DNA from: Mycoplasmatota bacterium
Lineage (GTDB): Bacteria > Bacillota_I > Bacilli_A > Acholeplasmatales > Acholeplasmataceae
Assembly (NCBI GenBank): GCA_018622495.1
Contig: CP076021.1
Span: 868,001-932,000 of the forward strand
Direction: 5' to 3'
Length of the DNA: 64,000 nt
Shown here: positions 1 through 8,214 of the stretch, in pieces
Numbering within the stretch: the first letter of the stretch is position 1
Layout: each line of letters starts with the position of its first letter
Notes under the pieces: generated by a model
Seen by the model: the letters and a program-made list of their open reading frames with translations, nothing else
Databases searched by the model: none
Told to the model about the DNA's origin: nothing
Position numbers and translations under genes: made by a program

Positions 1-3
1 GTT

Positions 4-450
4 ATGGCTATATTAGCAGTGGTTACCATATTTGGTTTTGTTGCAGGTGTTGAAAAAGGAAATATTTCATTAGATTTTGAAAATAGTGGATCAGTTGAAT
101 GGTTTGGACAACCAGACGTCATCTTAGATTTTGAAAATAGTGGATCAGTTGAATGGTTTGGACAACCAGACGTCATCTTAGATTTTGAAAATAGTGGATC
201 AGTTGAATGGTTTGGACAACCAGATGTTATTTTAGATTTTGAAAATAGTGGATCAGTTGAATGGTTTGGACAACCAGATGTTATTTTAGATTTTGAAAAT
301 AGTGGATCAGTTGAATGGTTTGGACAACCAGATGTTATTTTAGATTTTGAAAATAGTGGATCAGTTGAATGGTTTGGACAACCAGACGTCATTCTTAGTT
401 CGCAAAATAATGGATCATCATTAAATAACGAAACAATGGAGGTATTATAA
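4..450 (+). CDS. Tandem-repeat small protein with N-terminal hydrophobic segment
   Basis: Unrecognised protein of 148 residues, possibly longer because the frame is open to the window edge. Residues 1-15 are strongly hydrophobic (a membrane or signal segment). From residue 23 there are six identical 18-residue units, LDFENSGSVEWFGQPDVI, then a degenerate tail rich in Ser and Asn. The units are acidic and contain one Trp each. The stop overlaps the start of the next gene (TAATG), which implies translational coupling. The next protein is also built of repeats containing [DG]F[EG]NSG, so the two are probably related. No domain is recognised. It could be a secreted repeat protein or a multi-copy peptide precursor; neither is shown. 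Confidence 0.6.
   Translation: MAILAVVTIFGFVAGVEKGNISLDFENSGSVEWFGQPDVILDFENSGSVEWFGQPDVILDFENSGSVEWFGQPDVILDFENSGSVEWFGQPDVILDFENSGSVEWFGQPDVILDFENSGSVEWFGQPDVILSSQNNGSSLNNETMEVL
70..393 (+). repeat. Six tandem 54-bp coding repeats
   Basis: Six head-to-tail in-frame copies (70-123, 124-177, 178-231, 232-285, 286-339, 340-393). The encoded peptide is identical in all copies. The DNA differs only at silent positions near the unit end: gacgtcatc in copies 1-2, gatgttatt in copies 3-5, gacgtcatt in copy 6. Such near identity points to recent expansion or homogenisation and makes copy number likely to vary. Confidence 0.95.
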
Positions 451-653
451 TGAAAAATTTACAAAATAATAATATTCGTTCAAAAGGTTTTGGAAATTCT
501 GGATTACCAGAAACAATTGAATTTAGATTAAATTCTTATCGTTCAAAAGATTTTGGAAATTCTGGATTACCAGAAACAATCGAATTTGGATTAAATTCTT
601 ATCTTTCAAAAGGTTTTGAAAATTCCGGATTGCGAGAAACAATTTTAAAATAA
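450..653 (+). CDS. Small repeat protein (21-residue repeats)
   Basis: Unrecognised 67-residue protein. After nine residues it consists of 2.75 copies of a 21-residue unit (core GNSGLPETIEF), the last ending in ENSGLRETILK. There is no obvious signal peptide or membrane segment. GGAGG lies 8 bases upstream of the start, inside the preceding gene, and the start overlaps that gene's stop, so they are co-translated. The FxNSG element links it to the repeats of the upstream protein. Very short repeat proteins are easily over-called, but the SD sequence, coupling and in-frame repeat length support expression. Confidence 0.55.
   Translation: MKNLQNNNIRSKGFGNSGLPETIEFRLNSYRSKDFGNSGLPETIEFGLNSYLSKGFENSGLRETILK
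477..650 (+). repeat. Imperfect 63-bp coding repeats
   Basis: In-frame units at 477-539 and 540-602 plus a shortened unit at 603-650. They diverge more than the 54-bp array just upstream, mainly at RSKG/RSKD/LSKG and at the third unit's end. Confidence 0.85.
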
Positions 654-720
654 CTTAATAATTTAATTATAACATAAAGTAATATAAATATTTTGTTTCT
701 AATATAAAGGAGTATGAAAT

Positions 721-1173
721 ATGGCATTATTAATTATGATATGGATATTGATTGCAATTACAACGATTGGTTTAGGATTATCCATAGCTTTGACGAAAAA
801 ATATATATCTCATCATCTTGACAACAAGCATTTCTTTGTTGTGAAAAGAAGTTTAACTTTGTATATGGGAATAATTACGATAGCAACAGCAATCACTTGG
901 TGGATGACATTGATCATGTTTGAAATAAACATCAAAGAAAATTTAGTTGATAGCATGGCAATGGACATTATGTTAATTGCGGTTCCGGTCATTACGATTA
1001 TTGTATATTTGACTTTTTTCGGATTACAAAAATATATTGAAAAATATTTCGATTTTTCTCAAAATGAAAAGAAATCATTATTTGCTATTAAATGTATGAC
1101 TTTTATGACATCATTAATTTACGCTATGATGGTAAATTACGGGATTCAATTATTTATTATGATTAGACAATAA
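721..1173 (+). CDS. Four-TM membrane protein of unknown function
   Basis: 150 residues with four predicted membrane helices (about residues 2-24, 45-66, 78-101 and 124-147), short basic loops and no recognised motif. An AAGGAG site precedes the ATG. It lies 67 bases after the repeat-protein gene and 14 bases before another four-helix protein, all on one strand with a single terminator downstream, so the four genes look like one operon. A role in export, anchoring or immunity for the repeat peptides is possible by context only. Confidence 0.7.
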   Translation: MALLIMIWILIAITTIGLGLSIALTKKYISHHLDNKHFFVVKRSLTLYMGIITIATAITWWMTLIMFEINIKENLVDSMAMDIMLIAVPVITIIVYLTFFGLQKYIEKYFDFSQNEKKSLFAIKCMTFMTSLIYAMMVNYGIQLFIMIRQ

Positions 1174-1187
1174 CAGGAGGACTATTT

Positions 1188-1607
1188 ATGAAAAGTTTAA
1201 TAAAGACAATTTTATCAGGTTCAATCATTGCATTATTAGTAACGAAATGGGATATTATACTTGAAGTTATTACTATCCAAAATGTATTCCAAGAAGATAC
1301 TGATCTGCTTATTAAACTTGGAGGTATGATAGGATACACTAGTTTTATTATATTTGCGTTCTTTTTGCAACAAACTCAAATTAAAGATATTTTGAGAGTT
1401 AATAAAGGAAAAGGATTAATGCTATATATTGTTTTCATAACTATAACTATATCATTTTTATCATATATTTTAATGAATTTTAATTTGCAAATTGCAATGA
1501 TTAATTTAATGATATATTTAATTATTGTATCAATTGTTGATTTTGTTTCAGAGCGTATGATGATGACATTAAATGCTTGTAAATCTCATGCGAAATCAAT
1601 TTTCTAA
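1188..1607 (+). CDS. Four-TM membrane protein of unknown function
   Basis: 139 residues, four probable membrane helices (about 5-20, 44-63, 80-98 and 103-122), preceded by AGGAGG. No motif is recognised. It is the last gene of the repeat-protein operon and is followed by a strong terminator. Its size and topology resemble the preceding protein although the sequences are not obviously homologous, so a heteromeric membrane complex is conceivable but unproven. Confidence 0.7.
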   Translation: MKSLIKTILSGSIIALLVTKWDIILEVITIQNVFQEDTDLLIKLGGMIGYTSFIIFAFFLQQTQIKDILRVNKGKGLMLYIVFITITISFLSYILMNFNLQIAMINLMIYLIIVSIVDFVSERMMMTLNACKSHAKSIF

Positions 1608-1661
1608 GAAAGTTGTATAATTTGCAAACAAATTAGAATCTATTGAATTTAATATTTAATC

Positions 1662-1704
1662 AAAAAGGGTAATTTTGTTGAGAAAACAAAATTAACCTTT
1701 TTTT
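1662..1704 (+). terminator. Rho-independent terminator of repeat-protein operon
   Basis: Long inverted repeat (AAAAAGGGTAATTTTGTT at 1662-1679 against a near-perfect complement from 1685) followed by a run of seven T. It separates the operon from the ABC exporter genes. Confidence 0.85.
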
Positions 1705-1768
1705 GTTAAGCATATATAAAGTAAAATAGGCAAAGTATTTTTGTAAATATTTAAATAGTATAAAAATG

Positions 1769-1805
1769 TTGACAAAACAACAAAAATAGTACATAATATC
1801 ATTAT
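1769..1805 (+). promoter_or_regulatory. Promoter with palindromic operator for ABC-exporter/marR operon
   Basis: TTGACA at 1769-1774, a 17-base spacer, then CATAAT at 1792-1797. A short palindrome, ATAATatcATTAT (1793-1805), overlaps the -10 element. The third gene of the operon encodes a MarR repressor and MarR proteins usually bind such palindromes over their own promoter, so autoregulation is likely (inference). Confidence 0.65.
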
Positions 1806-1829
1806 GCGTAATTATAGAAGAGGTGGATT

Positions 1830-3614
1830 ATGTTAAAGGTATTTAAATATTTACAATGGTATCATTGGCTATTTTTAGTCATTGTTGCTGGGTTTTTATA
1901 TCTCCAAGTTCAGATGGATTTGATTTTACCTGAAAAAATGGGTGATATTACTGAAACAATTATGAAAGGGAACTTGTTAGGTGTATCTGTAACAAGTGAA
2001 ATTTTGAGTGATGGATTGATTATGTTAGTTGTTTCATTTTTATCCATTGCATCAACAATTATTGCAAGTTATTTTTCAACAATTATTGCAACTAAAGTTT
2101 CAAGTACATTAAGACATGAGATTTATCATCATGTTCAAGATTTTTCATTAGCTGAAATCAATCATTTTTCTACACCGTCATTAATCACTAGAACAACTAA
2201 TGATGTGCAACAAGTTCAAATGGCGCTTGTAATGATGTTTAGATTGATGATTAGTGCTCCAATTACAGCGGTTGCAGCAATTTTAAAAGTTGTTAATTTA
2301 AATGTGACATTAACAACCGTGATTGTATTTGCTGTTGCAGCAATCTTAATGTTAATCCTTACTATTTTCTTACTTGTTGGTAAGAAATTTAAGATTATTC
2401 AATCACAAACTGATGATTTAAATCAAGTCACTCGTGAAACGTTAACAGGGATTAGAGTTATTCGTGCCCACAATGCCCAAGATACACAAACATCAAAATT
2501 TGATGATGTGAATACTAATCTAACGAATACACAATTATTTGTAAACACAGTTTTCTCATTTATGAATCCAGGTATGGCAATCATTATGAACGCTATAAGT
2601 TTATCAATTGTGACAGTATCAGCATATTTATTAAATGCAGGTACATTGGGTAGTGATCCAGGGAATGGTTTAAGTATCATGGTTCAATTTACATCATATG
2701 GTATGATGATATTATTTAGTTTTATGATGCTTATTATGTTATTTATATTCTTGCCGCGTGCTGTAGTATCTGCTAAACGTATTATGGAAGTTATTGATAC
2801 ACCATATTCTATTAGTGAAAACGAAGCTGATCATGAGTTAAATGTTAATGATGTGATGGCAAGTGATATTTCAATAGAATTTAAAAATGTATCATTTAGA
2901 TATCCTAAAGCTGAAGAAGATGTGATTAAAAATATCAGTTTTAAAGCAACTCAAGGTCAGACATTAGCATTTATAGGAACGACTGGTTCTGGTAAATCTA
3001 CTATTATTCAATTGATGTTAAGATTTTATGATATTACATCAGGTCAAATATTAATTAATGATAAAGATATAAAAACTTATCCATTACATGTACTTTATCA
3101 AATGATGGGATATGTACCTCAAAAAGGATTATTGTTTTCAGGTGATATTCTATCAAATATGCAAGTTTCAAAAGATGATGCCAATGAAGATGAAGTAAAA
3201 GAAGCATTAACGATTGCTCAAATTAATACCTTTATCGAGGAATCAGAAGATGGTATTCATCATCGTATTGATCAGGGCGGAAATAATGTTTCTGGTGGTC
3301 AAAAACAAAGACTATCCATTGCACGTGCATTAATACGAAAACCAAAAATGTATATATTTGATGATTCTTTTAGTGCACTTGATTATCGAACTGATAAATT
3401 ACTAAGAAATGCACTTAAAAACCAAACAGATCAAGCTCTAAAAGTAATCGTAGGCCAACGTATTGGTACAATCATGGATGCTGATCAAATCATCGTTTTA
3501 GATCAAGGTATAGCAGTTGGTAAAGGGACTCATAAAGATTTAATTGAAACTTGTGAGGCTTATCGACAAATTGCTTATGCACAATTAAGTAAGGAGGAAT
3601 TGAATCGTGGCTAA
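1830..3614 (+). CDS. ABC exporter half-transporter, degenerate nucleotide site (subunit 1)
   Basis: 594 residues: N-terminal six-helix exporter domain (about 1-320), then a nucleotide-binding domain with Walker A GTTGSGKST and signature VSGGQ. Walker B ends FDDSFSALD, with Asp where the catalytic Glu should be, and the switch His is replaced by Gln (VGQRIGT). These are the hallmarks of the degenerate subunit of heterodimeric exporters such as TM287/288 and BmrCD. It overlaps the partner gene by 8 bases. The substrate is unknown; a drug or lipid exporter is most likely. Transcription starts from the promoter at 1769 and the operon ends with a MarR regulator. Confidence 0.92.
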   Translation: MLKVFKYLQWYHWLFLVIVAGFLYLQVQMDLILPEKMGDITETIMKGNLLGVSVTSEILSDGLIMLVVSFLSIASTIIASYFSTIIATKVSSTLRHEIYHHVQDFSLAEINHFSTPSLITRTTNDVQQVQMALVMMFRLMISAPITAVAAILKVVNLNVTLTTVIVFAVAAILMLILTIFLLVGKKFKIIQSQTDDLNQVTRETLTGIRVIRAHNAQDTQTSKFDDVNTNLTNTQLFVNTVFSFMNPGMAIIMNAISLSIVTVSAYLLNAGTLGSDPGNGLSIMVQFTSYGMMILFSFMMLIMLFIFLPRAVVSAKRIMEVIDTPYSISENEADHELNVNDVMASDISIEFKNVSFRYPKAEEDVIKNISFKATQGQTLAFIGTTGSGKSTIIQLMLRFYDITSGQILINDKDIKTYPLHVLYQMMGYVPQKGLLFSGDILSNMQVSKDDANEDEVKEALTIAQINTFIEESEDGIHHRIDQGGNNVSGGQKQRLSIARALIRKPKMYIFDDSFSALDYRTDKLLRNALKNQTDQALKVIVGQRIGTIMDADQIIVLDQGIAVGKGTHKDLIETCEAYRQIAYAQLSKEELNRG

Positions 3615-5454
3615 AGAAAGAACAGGCAGAGGCGGACCTCGCATGCATGGTCCTGGTCCTAAAGGGATTGCGCAAAAGCCAAAATCAATGAAAGCTGCAT
3701 TTTCTCAACTACTTAAATATTTAAAACCGTATCAATTTATATTATTACTCGTTACGTTTTTTGCTATCGCATCAACAGTGTTTAATATTTTAGGACCAAA
3801 ACTCATTGGGGATATGACAGATATTATTCAAGAAGGTGTTGAATTAGGTTATGCAAATGCAACATCATCTAATATTTTAGCATCAATATCTATTGATGCT
3901 ATATTAAATATCGTATATATTCTTATTTCATTTTATATATTAAGTTTCATTTTTAATTTATTTCAAGGTATCTTGATTGCGAGAACTACGCAAAAGATAA
4001 CAAAACAGTTAAGAAAAGATTTATATTCTAAAATTGATAAATTACCGTTATCTTATTTTGATAGAACAAGTTATGGAGATACGTTAAGTCGAATGACAAA
4101 TGATGTTGATTTAATTGGTCAAACACTTAATAATTCTATAAGTCAATTTGTAACATCTGTTGCATTACTACTTGGTATCACCATTATGATGTTTACAATT
4201 AATGTTGTAATCGCATTAATTTCAATCCTATTAATTCCATTAAGCATGGTCATGATACGTATGATTATGAAAACTTCTCAAAAATATTTTAGATCTCAAC
4301 AAAAAGTACTTGGTCAATTAAATGGTCATATTGAAGAAACTTATTCTGGTCAACAAATTCTTAAAGTTTATCAAGCTGAAGGAAAATTTCTTGATAGTTT
4401 TGATACAAATAACAAAAAACTTTATGAAAATGCATGGAAATCACAATTCCTTTCAGGCATGATGATGCCAATTACACGATTTATTAGTAATCTAAGTTAT
4501 GTTGCAATTGCTGTTGTTGGTGGTATATTTGCTGTTAATGGCACTTTAGGTATTGGTGGTATTCAGTCTCTACTTATGTATAATAGACGTTTAAATCAAC
4601 CTTTAGGCACTGTTGCGCAATCAATGACACAAATCCAGTCAGCACTTGCTGCAAGTGAACGTGTATTTGAATTCTTAAAAGAAGAAGAAATGCCAATAGA
4701 AGAAAGTCGAGAAAGCATAAATTCAGTCAAAGGTGCAGTATCATTTAAACATGTTAAATTTGGTTATGAAAAAGATAAAACGATTATTCATGATTTTAAT
4801 CTAGAAGTAAAACCTGGACAAAAAGTTGCGATTGTAGGACCAACTGGTGCAGGTAAAACAACACTGGTTAACCTTGTGATGAGATTTTATGATATTGATG
4901 CAGGTCAAATTACAATTGATGGCATAGACACAACTAAAATGACAAGACATGATGTTCATCAATTATTTGGTATGGTATTGCAAGATACTTGGTTATTTGA
5001 AGGCACGATTATGGATAACTTAAAGTATGGTCGTAAATCAGCGACTGATGAAGAAGTATATGGTGCTGCTAAAACAGCAAACGTTCATCACTTTATTAAA
5101 TCACAACCTTTTGGATATGATATGATTTTAAAAGAAAATAGTAATATTTCTCAAGGACAACGACAATTATTAACGATTGCTAGAGCCATGGTTAGCGATG
5201 CTCCTATGTTAATCTTAGATGAAGCAACTTCATCTGTAGATGTTAGAACTGAACAACTTATCCAAGATGCAATGGATGAATTGATGAAGGGTAGAACAAC
5301 ATTTGTTATTGCACATAGATTATCAACGATTAAGAATGCAGATGTTATTTTAGTATTAAAAGATGGAAATGTTGTTGAAACAGGTACACATGATACTTTA
5401 TTAGAAAAAAATGGATTCTATGCGGATCTATATAATTCACAATTCGAGGTGTAG
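3607..5454 (+). CDS. ABC exporter half-transporter, catalytic subunit 2
   Basis: 615 residues starting with GTG, chosen because AAGGAGG precedes it inside the upstream gene. A Gly/Pro/basic cytoplasmic leader (1-35) is followed by a six-helix exporter domain and a nucleotide-binding domain with Walker A GPTGAGKTT, consensus Walker B LILDEATSSVD and switch His (IAHRLST). The signature is ISQGQ rather than LSGGQ. This complements the first subunit: catalytic Walker B and His here plus the canonical signature there make one active ATP site, and the other site is degenerate. Followed after 3 bases by the MarR gene. Confidence 0.93.
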   Translation: MAKERTGRGGPRMHGPGPKGIAQKPKSMKAAFSQLLKYLKPYQFILLLVTFFAIASTVFNILGPKLIGDMTDIIQEGVELGYANATSSNILASISIDAILNIVYILISFYILSFIFNLFQGILIARTTQKITKQLRKDLYSKIDKLPLSYFDRTSYGDTLSRMTNDVDLIGQTLNNSISQFVTSVALLLGITIMMFTINVVIALISILLIPLSMVMIRMIMKTSQKYFRSQQKVLGQLNGHIEETYSGQQILKVYQAEGKFLDSFDTNNKKLYENAWKSQFLSGMMMPITRFISNLSYVAIAVVGGIFAVNGTLGIGGIQSLLMYNRRLNQPLGTVAQSMTQIQSALAASERVFEFLKEEEMPIEESRESINSVKGAVSFKHVKFGYEKDKTIIHDFNLEVKPGQKVAIVGPTGAGKTTLVNLVMRFYDIDAGQITIDGIDTTKMTRHDVHQLFGMVLQDTWLFEGTIMDNLKYGRKSATDEEVYGAAKTANVHHFIKSQPFGYDMILKENSNISQGQRQLLTIARAMVSDAPMLILDEATSSVDVRTEQLIQDAMDELMKGRTTFVIAHRLSTIKNADVILVLKDGNVVETGTHDTLLEKNGFYADLYNSQFEV

Positions 5455-5457
5455 CTG

Positions 5458-5874
5458 ATGCAAAGAGATATAAGTTATCTTCCTATATTAATGCATACAC
5501 TACATAAAAAAATCACAGAAGCACATGATAAAGTATTGACTGATTTTGATTTATCTAAAAAGCACGTACCATTTCTTATGTTATTCACTAAATATAAAGA
5601 TGGTATGACTCAACAAGAAATTACTGAAAAATTAAATCTTGATAAAGGACATATTTCAAGAACTTTACGAGATTTAGAAGCTAAAGGATATATTGAAAAA
5701 TTAGGTGATAGTAGTTATAAAAATGTATTTGTAGCAACTCACAAATCCAATCAAATCAAAAAAGTAATTAAAGAAGAAAATCAAAAAATCATAAATCGCG
5801 TATTAGATGTTTTAACAGAAGATGAAATGAAAGCATTTGAAATGACTATACAAAAGATTATGAAAGCATTATAA
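5458..5874 (+). CDS. MarR-family transcriptional regulator
   Basis: 138 residues with a winged helix in the middle: a MTQQEITEKLNLDKGHISRT-type helix-turn-helix around residues 50-75 and a wing (LEAKGYIEKL) just after. Flanking helices would form the dimer interface. It is the last gene of the ABC-exporter operon and probably represses the promoter at 1769, released by a transported compound (known pattern, inferred here). The operon's original terminator just downstream has been split by an IS element. Confidence 0.88.
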   Translation: MQRDISYLPILMHTLHKKITEAHDKVLTDFDLSKKHVPFLMLFTKYKDGMTQQEITEKLNLDKGHISRTLRDLEAKGYIEKLGDSSYKNVFVATHKSNQIKKVIKEENQKIINRVLDVLTEDEMKAFEMTIQKIMKAL

Positions 5875-5889
5875 AAAAAGAGCCAATTG

Positions 5890-5913
5890 AATCCGTTACC
5901 TTAAAACGGACAC
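5890..5913. repeat. IS left inverted repeat
   Basis: Imperfect match to the reverse complement of 7202-7226. The inner end CGGACAC is identical in both. Confidence 0.85.
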
Positions 5914-5924
5914 GATAAAAAAAG

Positions 5925-5959
5925 AGACATATTAGAAATCAATCTAGTATGTCTTTTTT
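5925..5959 (+). terminator. Terminator-like hairpin inside IS left end
   Basis: 12-bp stem (5925-5936 against 5943-5954, one G-T pair), 6-base loop, then T6. It sits between the left repeat and orfA. Many IS elements carry such a structure to block transcription entering from the host gene, here the marR operon. Confidence 0.75.
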
Positions 5960-5993
5960 GATATACTAAAAACAGTATTAGAGGAGGAATTAG

Positions 5994-6326
5994 ATGAGAA
6001 AGAATGAGAAACATACAAGTTATAGTATCGAAGAAAAAAATCAAATCGTATTATTATATCTAGATGATCATATAGGTATAGCAGATATTGTACGTCGCTA
6101 TGATATTGGAAGCAAGTCACAAATATACAAATGGGTCAAACAATATCAAACATATGGGACAGTGATTGATCTTAGAGGGAAAGCAACCAAAGCTGATAAC
6201 CCAAGAAAAGGAAGACCCAAAAAATATGAGGAAGATTTAGAATCATTAAGCAAGGAAGCGTTGATCGAAAAAGTGAGGTTATATGAAGATATAAAAAAAT
6301 GCCTAGCCTACCTAAAGAAAGGTTAA
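5994..6326 (+). CDS. IS3-family transposase OrfA
   Basis: 110 residues with an N-terminal helix-turn-helix of the IS3 OrfA type (YSIEEKNQIVLLYLDDH, then SKSQIYKWVKQYQ) and a C-terminal Leu-rich coiled-coil part. Preceded by GAGGAGG. The end carries A7 (ATAAAAAAATGC), where a -1 slip would fuse it to OrfB, as in other IS3 elements. It overlaps OrfB by 28 bases. Confidence 0.9.
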   Translation: MRKNEKHTSYSIEEKNQIVLLYLDDHIGIADIVRRYDIGSKSQIYKWVKQYQTYGTVIDLRGKATKADNPRKGRPKKYEEDLESLSKEALIEKVRLYEDIKKCLAYLKKG

Positions 6327-7202
6327 CCAAAGCATACTATCAAATCATTGAAATGAAGAGAGAAAAATATTCAGTTAAGCTCTTATGTAAGACATTAGGC
6401 TGTTCTAGAAGTGGATATTATGATTGGATAAAATTAGGTAGGCCAAAACATAAGGCGTTTAATGAAGTAATTAATCAAATGGTTAAAGAAATGTATGAAG
6501 CAGATGATCGTAGAGGTATTAGATCTGTAAGAATGCATATAAAAGCGGCATACGGTATCATTTTAACCAATAGAACCGTACACCGCTATATGAGAATCAA
6601 TGACTTTAAAGCCACTGTTCGTGTAAAACAAAGGTCATATCCAAAGGCTAGCAACCACAATATACCCAATGTTGTACAAAGAGATTTTACCACAAATAAA
6701 CCTAATGAGAAATGGTCAATTGATATATCCTATATCTTTCGTAGAGATGGACTTAGCTATCTATGTGCCATCAAAGATCTATACGATAAATCTATTATTG
6801 CTTGGCAGTTATCTCGACCATATTGATTTAAAACTCGTATTAGATACATTAGATGAAGCATTTATGAAAATACCTTATGAACAAAGAATGACACTGATTA
6901 TGCATTCTGATCAAGGGTGGCATTTTACGCATCATATTTATCAAGAAAAATTATTATCTCAAGGTGTTACCCAATCTATATCAGCTAAAGGTAGCAGTGT
7001 AGATAACGCACCAATTGAATCATTTTTCGCAATTGTCAAAACAGAATGTATATACAGAGAAAAACATTTATATAAATCAAATGTATATGCTGTTATTGAA
7101 AATTATATGTGTTATTATAACAACGAGCGTTTACAAGAAAAAATAAAAGAGCTCGCTCCTATTGAATATAGGAATCAAGCTCTTCAGTCTCTTTTTTATT
7201 AG
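6299..7202 (+). pseudogene. IS3-family transposase OrfB, frameshifted
   Basis: The rve/DDE integrase half. A first segment (6299-6826) carries the HTH_21 region and the first Asp (WSIDISYI). A second frame continues with HSDQGWHF (second Asp) and DNAPIESFFAIVKTE (Glu), ending at 7202. The frames join near 6819, where TCGACCATATT has one base more than needed for SRHIDLK. The total length is 301 codons plus one base. With a single base removed the protein is full length, so this is either a recent inactivating insertion or a sequence error. Confidence 0.88.
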
Positions 7203-7226
7203 TGTCCGTTTTTAAGGAACTAATTC
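7202..7226. repeat. IS right inverted repeat
   Basis: Reverse complement begins GAATTAGTTCC and matches the left end imperfectly. The stop codon of OrfB abuts it. Confidence 0.85.
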
Positions 7227-7246
7227 ATTGGCTCTTTTTATTATTT

Positions 7247-7738
7247 TTATATAAGTTTAAATGATTCGATAACGACTTTTTCTTTAGGTTGATCTTGATA
7301 ATTTGTTGGTACCAAGGCTATTTTATCAACAACATCTAATCCTTTAGTAACAGCGCCGAATGCTGCATATGCACCATCTAAATGTGGAGAATCTTTATGC
7401 ATAATAAAGAATTGAGAAGATGCAGAGTTTGGATCTGATGTTCTAGCCATTGAGATTACACCTCTACTGTGTATTAATGGATTATCATAACCATTTTGCT
7501 TGAATTCCCCTCTAATTGATGGGATTTCTTTTTTACCCCATCCACCTTGAAGCATAAAACCTTTGATAATTCTGTGAAAAGTTAATCCTTCAAAGTAATT
7601 TTCATTAATGAGGCTTAGGAAATTTTTTACTGTATTTTCGGCAACTTCAGGAAATAATTGCAATTCAATTGTACCGAAATCTTTAACTTTCAATTCAAGT
7701 TTTGGGTTGTTTTCATTCAAATATGTTTCATATGTCAT
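7247..7738 (-). CDS. ppiB: Peptidyl-prolyl cis-trans isomerase, cyclophilin type
   Basis: 163 residues, the length of bacterial cytoplasmic cyclophilins. Catalytic motifs are present: FHRIIKGFMLQGG (active Arg), the SQFFI strand, and the later Trp/His region as LDGAYAAFGAV. No signal peptide, so cytoplasmic. It accelerates Xaa-Pro isomerisation during folding. A GGAGACAA site precedes the ATG. Its 3' end faces marR across the IS; the shared palindromic terminator now lies in two halves at the IS ends. Confidence 0.95.
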   Translation of the reverse strand: MTYETYLNENNPKLELKVKDFGTIELQLFPEVAENTVKNFLSLINENYFEGLTFHRIIKGFMLQGGWGKKEIPSIRGEFKQNGYDNPLIHSRGVISMARTSDPNSASSQFFIMHKDSPHLDGAYAAFGAVTKGLDVVDKIALVPTNYQDQPKEKVVIESFKLI

Positions 7739-7827
7739 ATTTTTGTCTCCTTTAACATAATTTTTAAACTATATATAGTTTACCACAAAAAATACATTAT
7801 AGCATAGGTGAAACTATGTTATTTATT

Positions 7828-7856
7828 TTGCAATATAGTATGTCATACAGTATAAT
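7828..7856 (+). promoter_or_regulatory. Promoter and PadR operator
   Basis: TTGCAA (7828-7833), 17-base spacer, perfect TATAAT (7851-7856). The spacer holds a near-palindrome, GTATGtCATAC (7838-7848). PadR repressors commonly autoregulate through palindromes in the promoter, so this is the likely operator (inference). Confidence 0.75.
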
Positions 7857-7875
7857 ATAAATGTGAGGTGATTAG

Positions 7876-8214
7876 ATGGAAGAAAATCAAGTCTTAGAAA
7901 ATCTGATTGTAGAGTTAAGAAGAGGTACTCAAATTATTATGGTTCTACATGAATTAAAAGAACAAGCTTATGGCTATAGTCTTTTACAAAAACTTAGTGA
8001 TAGAAATGTTCAAATTGAAGCTGGAACTTTATATCCATTGCTTAGAAGATTAGAAAAACAAAATCTATTAGAAAGTTCTTGGGACACCACAGAATCAAGA
8101 CCAAGAAAATTTTATATATTAAGTGAATTTGGATATGAAGTATTAAGTGATTTAAAAAGTGCGTGGAAACTTATCAATGATGAATTAAGTAGCGTATTTG
8201 AGGAGGAAGAATAA
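7876..8214 (+). CDS. PadR-family transcriptional regulator
   Basis: 112 residues, PadR winged-helix fold: RRGTQIIMVLHELKEQAYGYSL, then the recognition helix and IEAGTLYPLLRRLEKQNLLES, wing, and a short C-terminal dimer helix. GTGAGGTGA precedes the ATG. The stop abuts the start of the HAAS-domain membrane protein, a pairing common in Firmicutes in which PadR controls the membrane protein. Confidence 0.93.
   Translation: MEENQVLENLIVELRRGTQIIMVLHELKEQAYGYSLLQKLSDRNVQIEAGTLYPLLRRLEKQNLLESSWDTTESRPRKFYILSEFGYEVLSDLKSAWKLINDELSSVFEEEE

Larger units (their letters stand above)
5886..7230. mobile_element. IS3-family insertion sequence with 4-bp target duplication
   Basis: Element at 5890-7226 (1337 bp), flanked by ATTG at 5886-5889 and 7227-7230. 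Terminal inverted repeats are about 24-25 bp (5890-5913 and 7202-7226), sharing CCTTAAAA and CGGACAC. It contains orfA and an overlapping, frameshifted orfB with DDE motifs. Removing the element and one ATTG restores GAGCCAATTGGCTC with A and T runs outside, a palindromic bidirectional terminator between marR and the cyclophilin gene. Boundaries could shift by 1 base because the duplication may be ATT or ATTG. Confidence 0.88.

Noticed and set aside
70-393. PARCEL-type repeats known from Acholeplasma
   Set aside because: The 18-residue unit does not show the amphipathic DUF285-like pattern I associate with PARCELs.
477-650. Sortase signal from LPET in the 21-residue repeats
   Set aside because: The motif is LPETI, not LPxTG, is repeated internally, and lacks a following hydrophobic segment and basic tail. 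Wall-less mollicutes have no peptidoglycan to anchor to.
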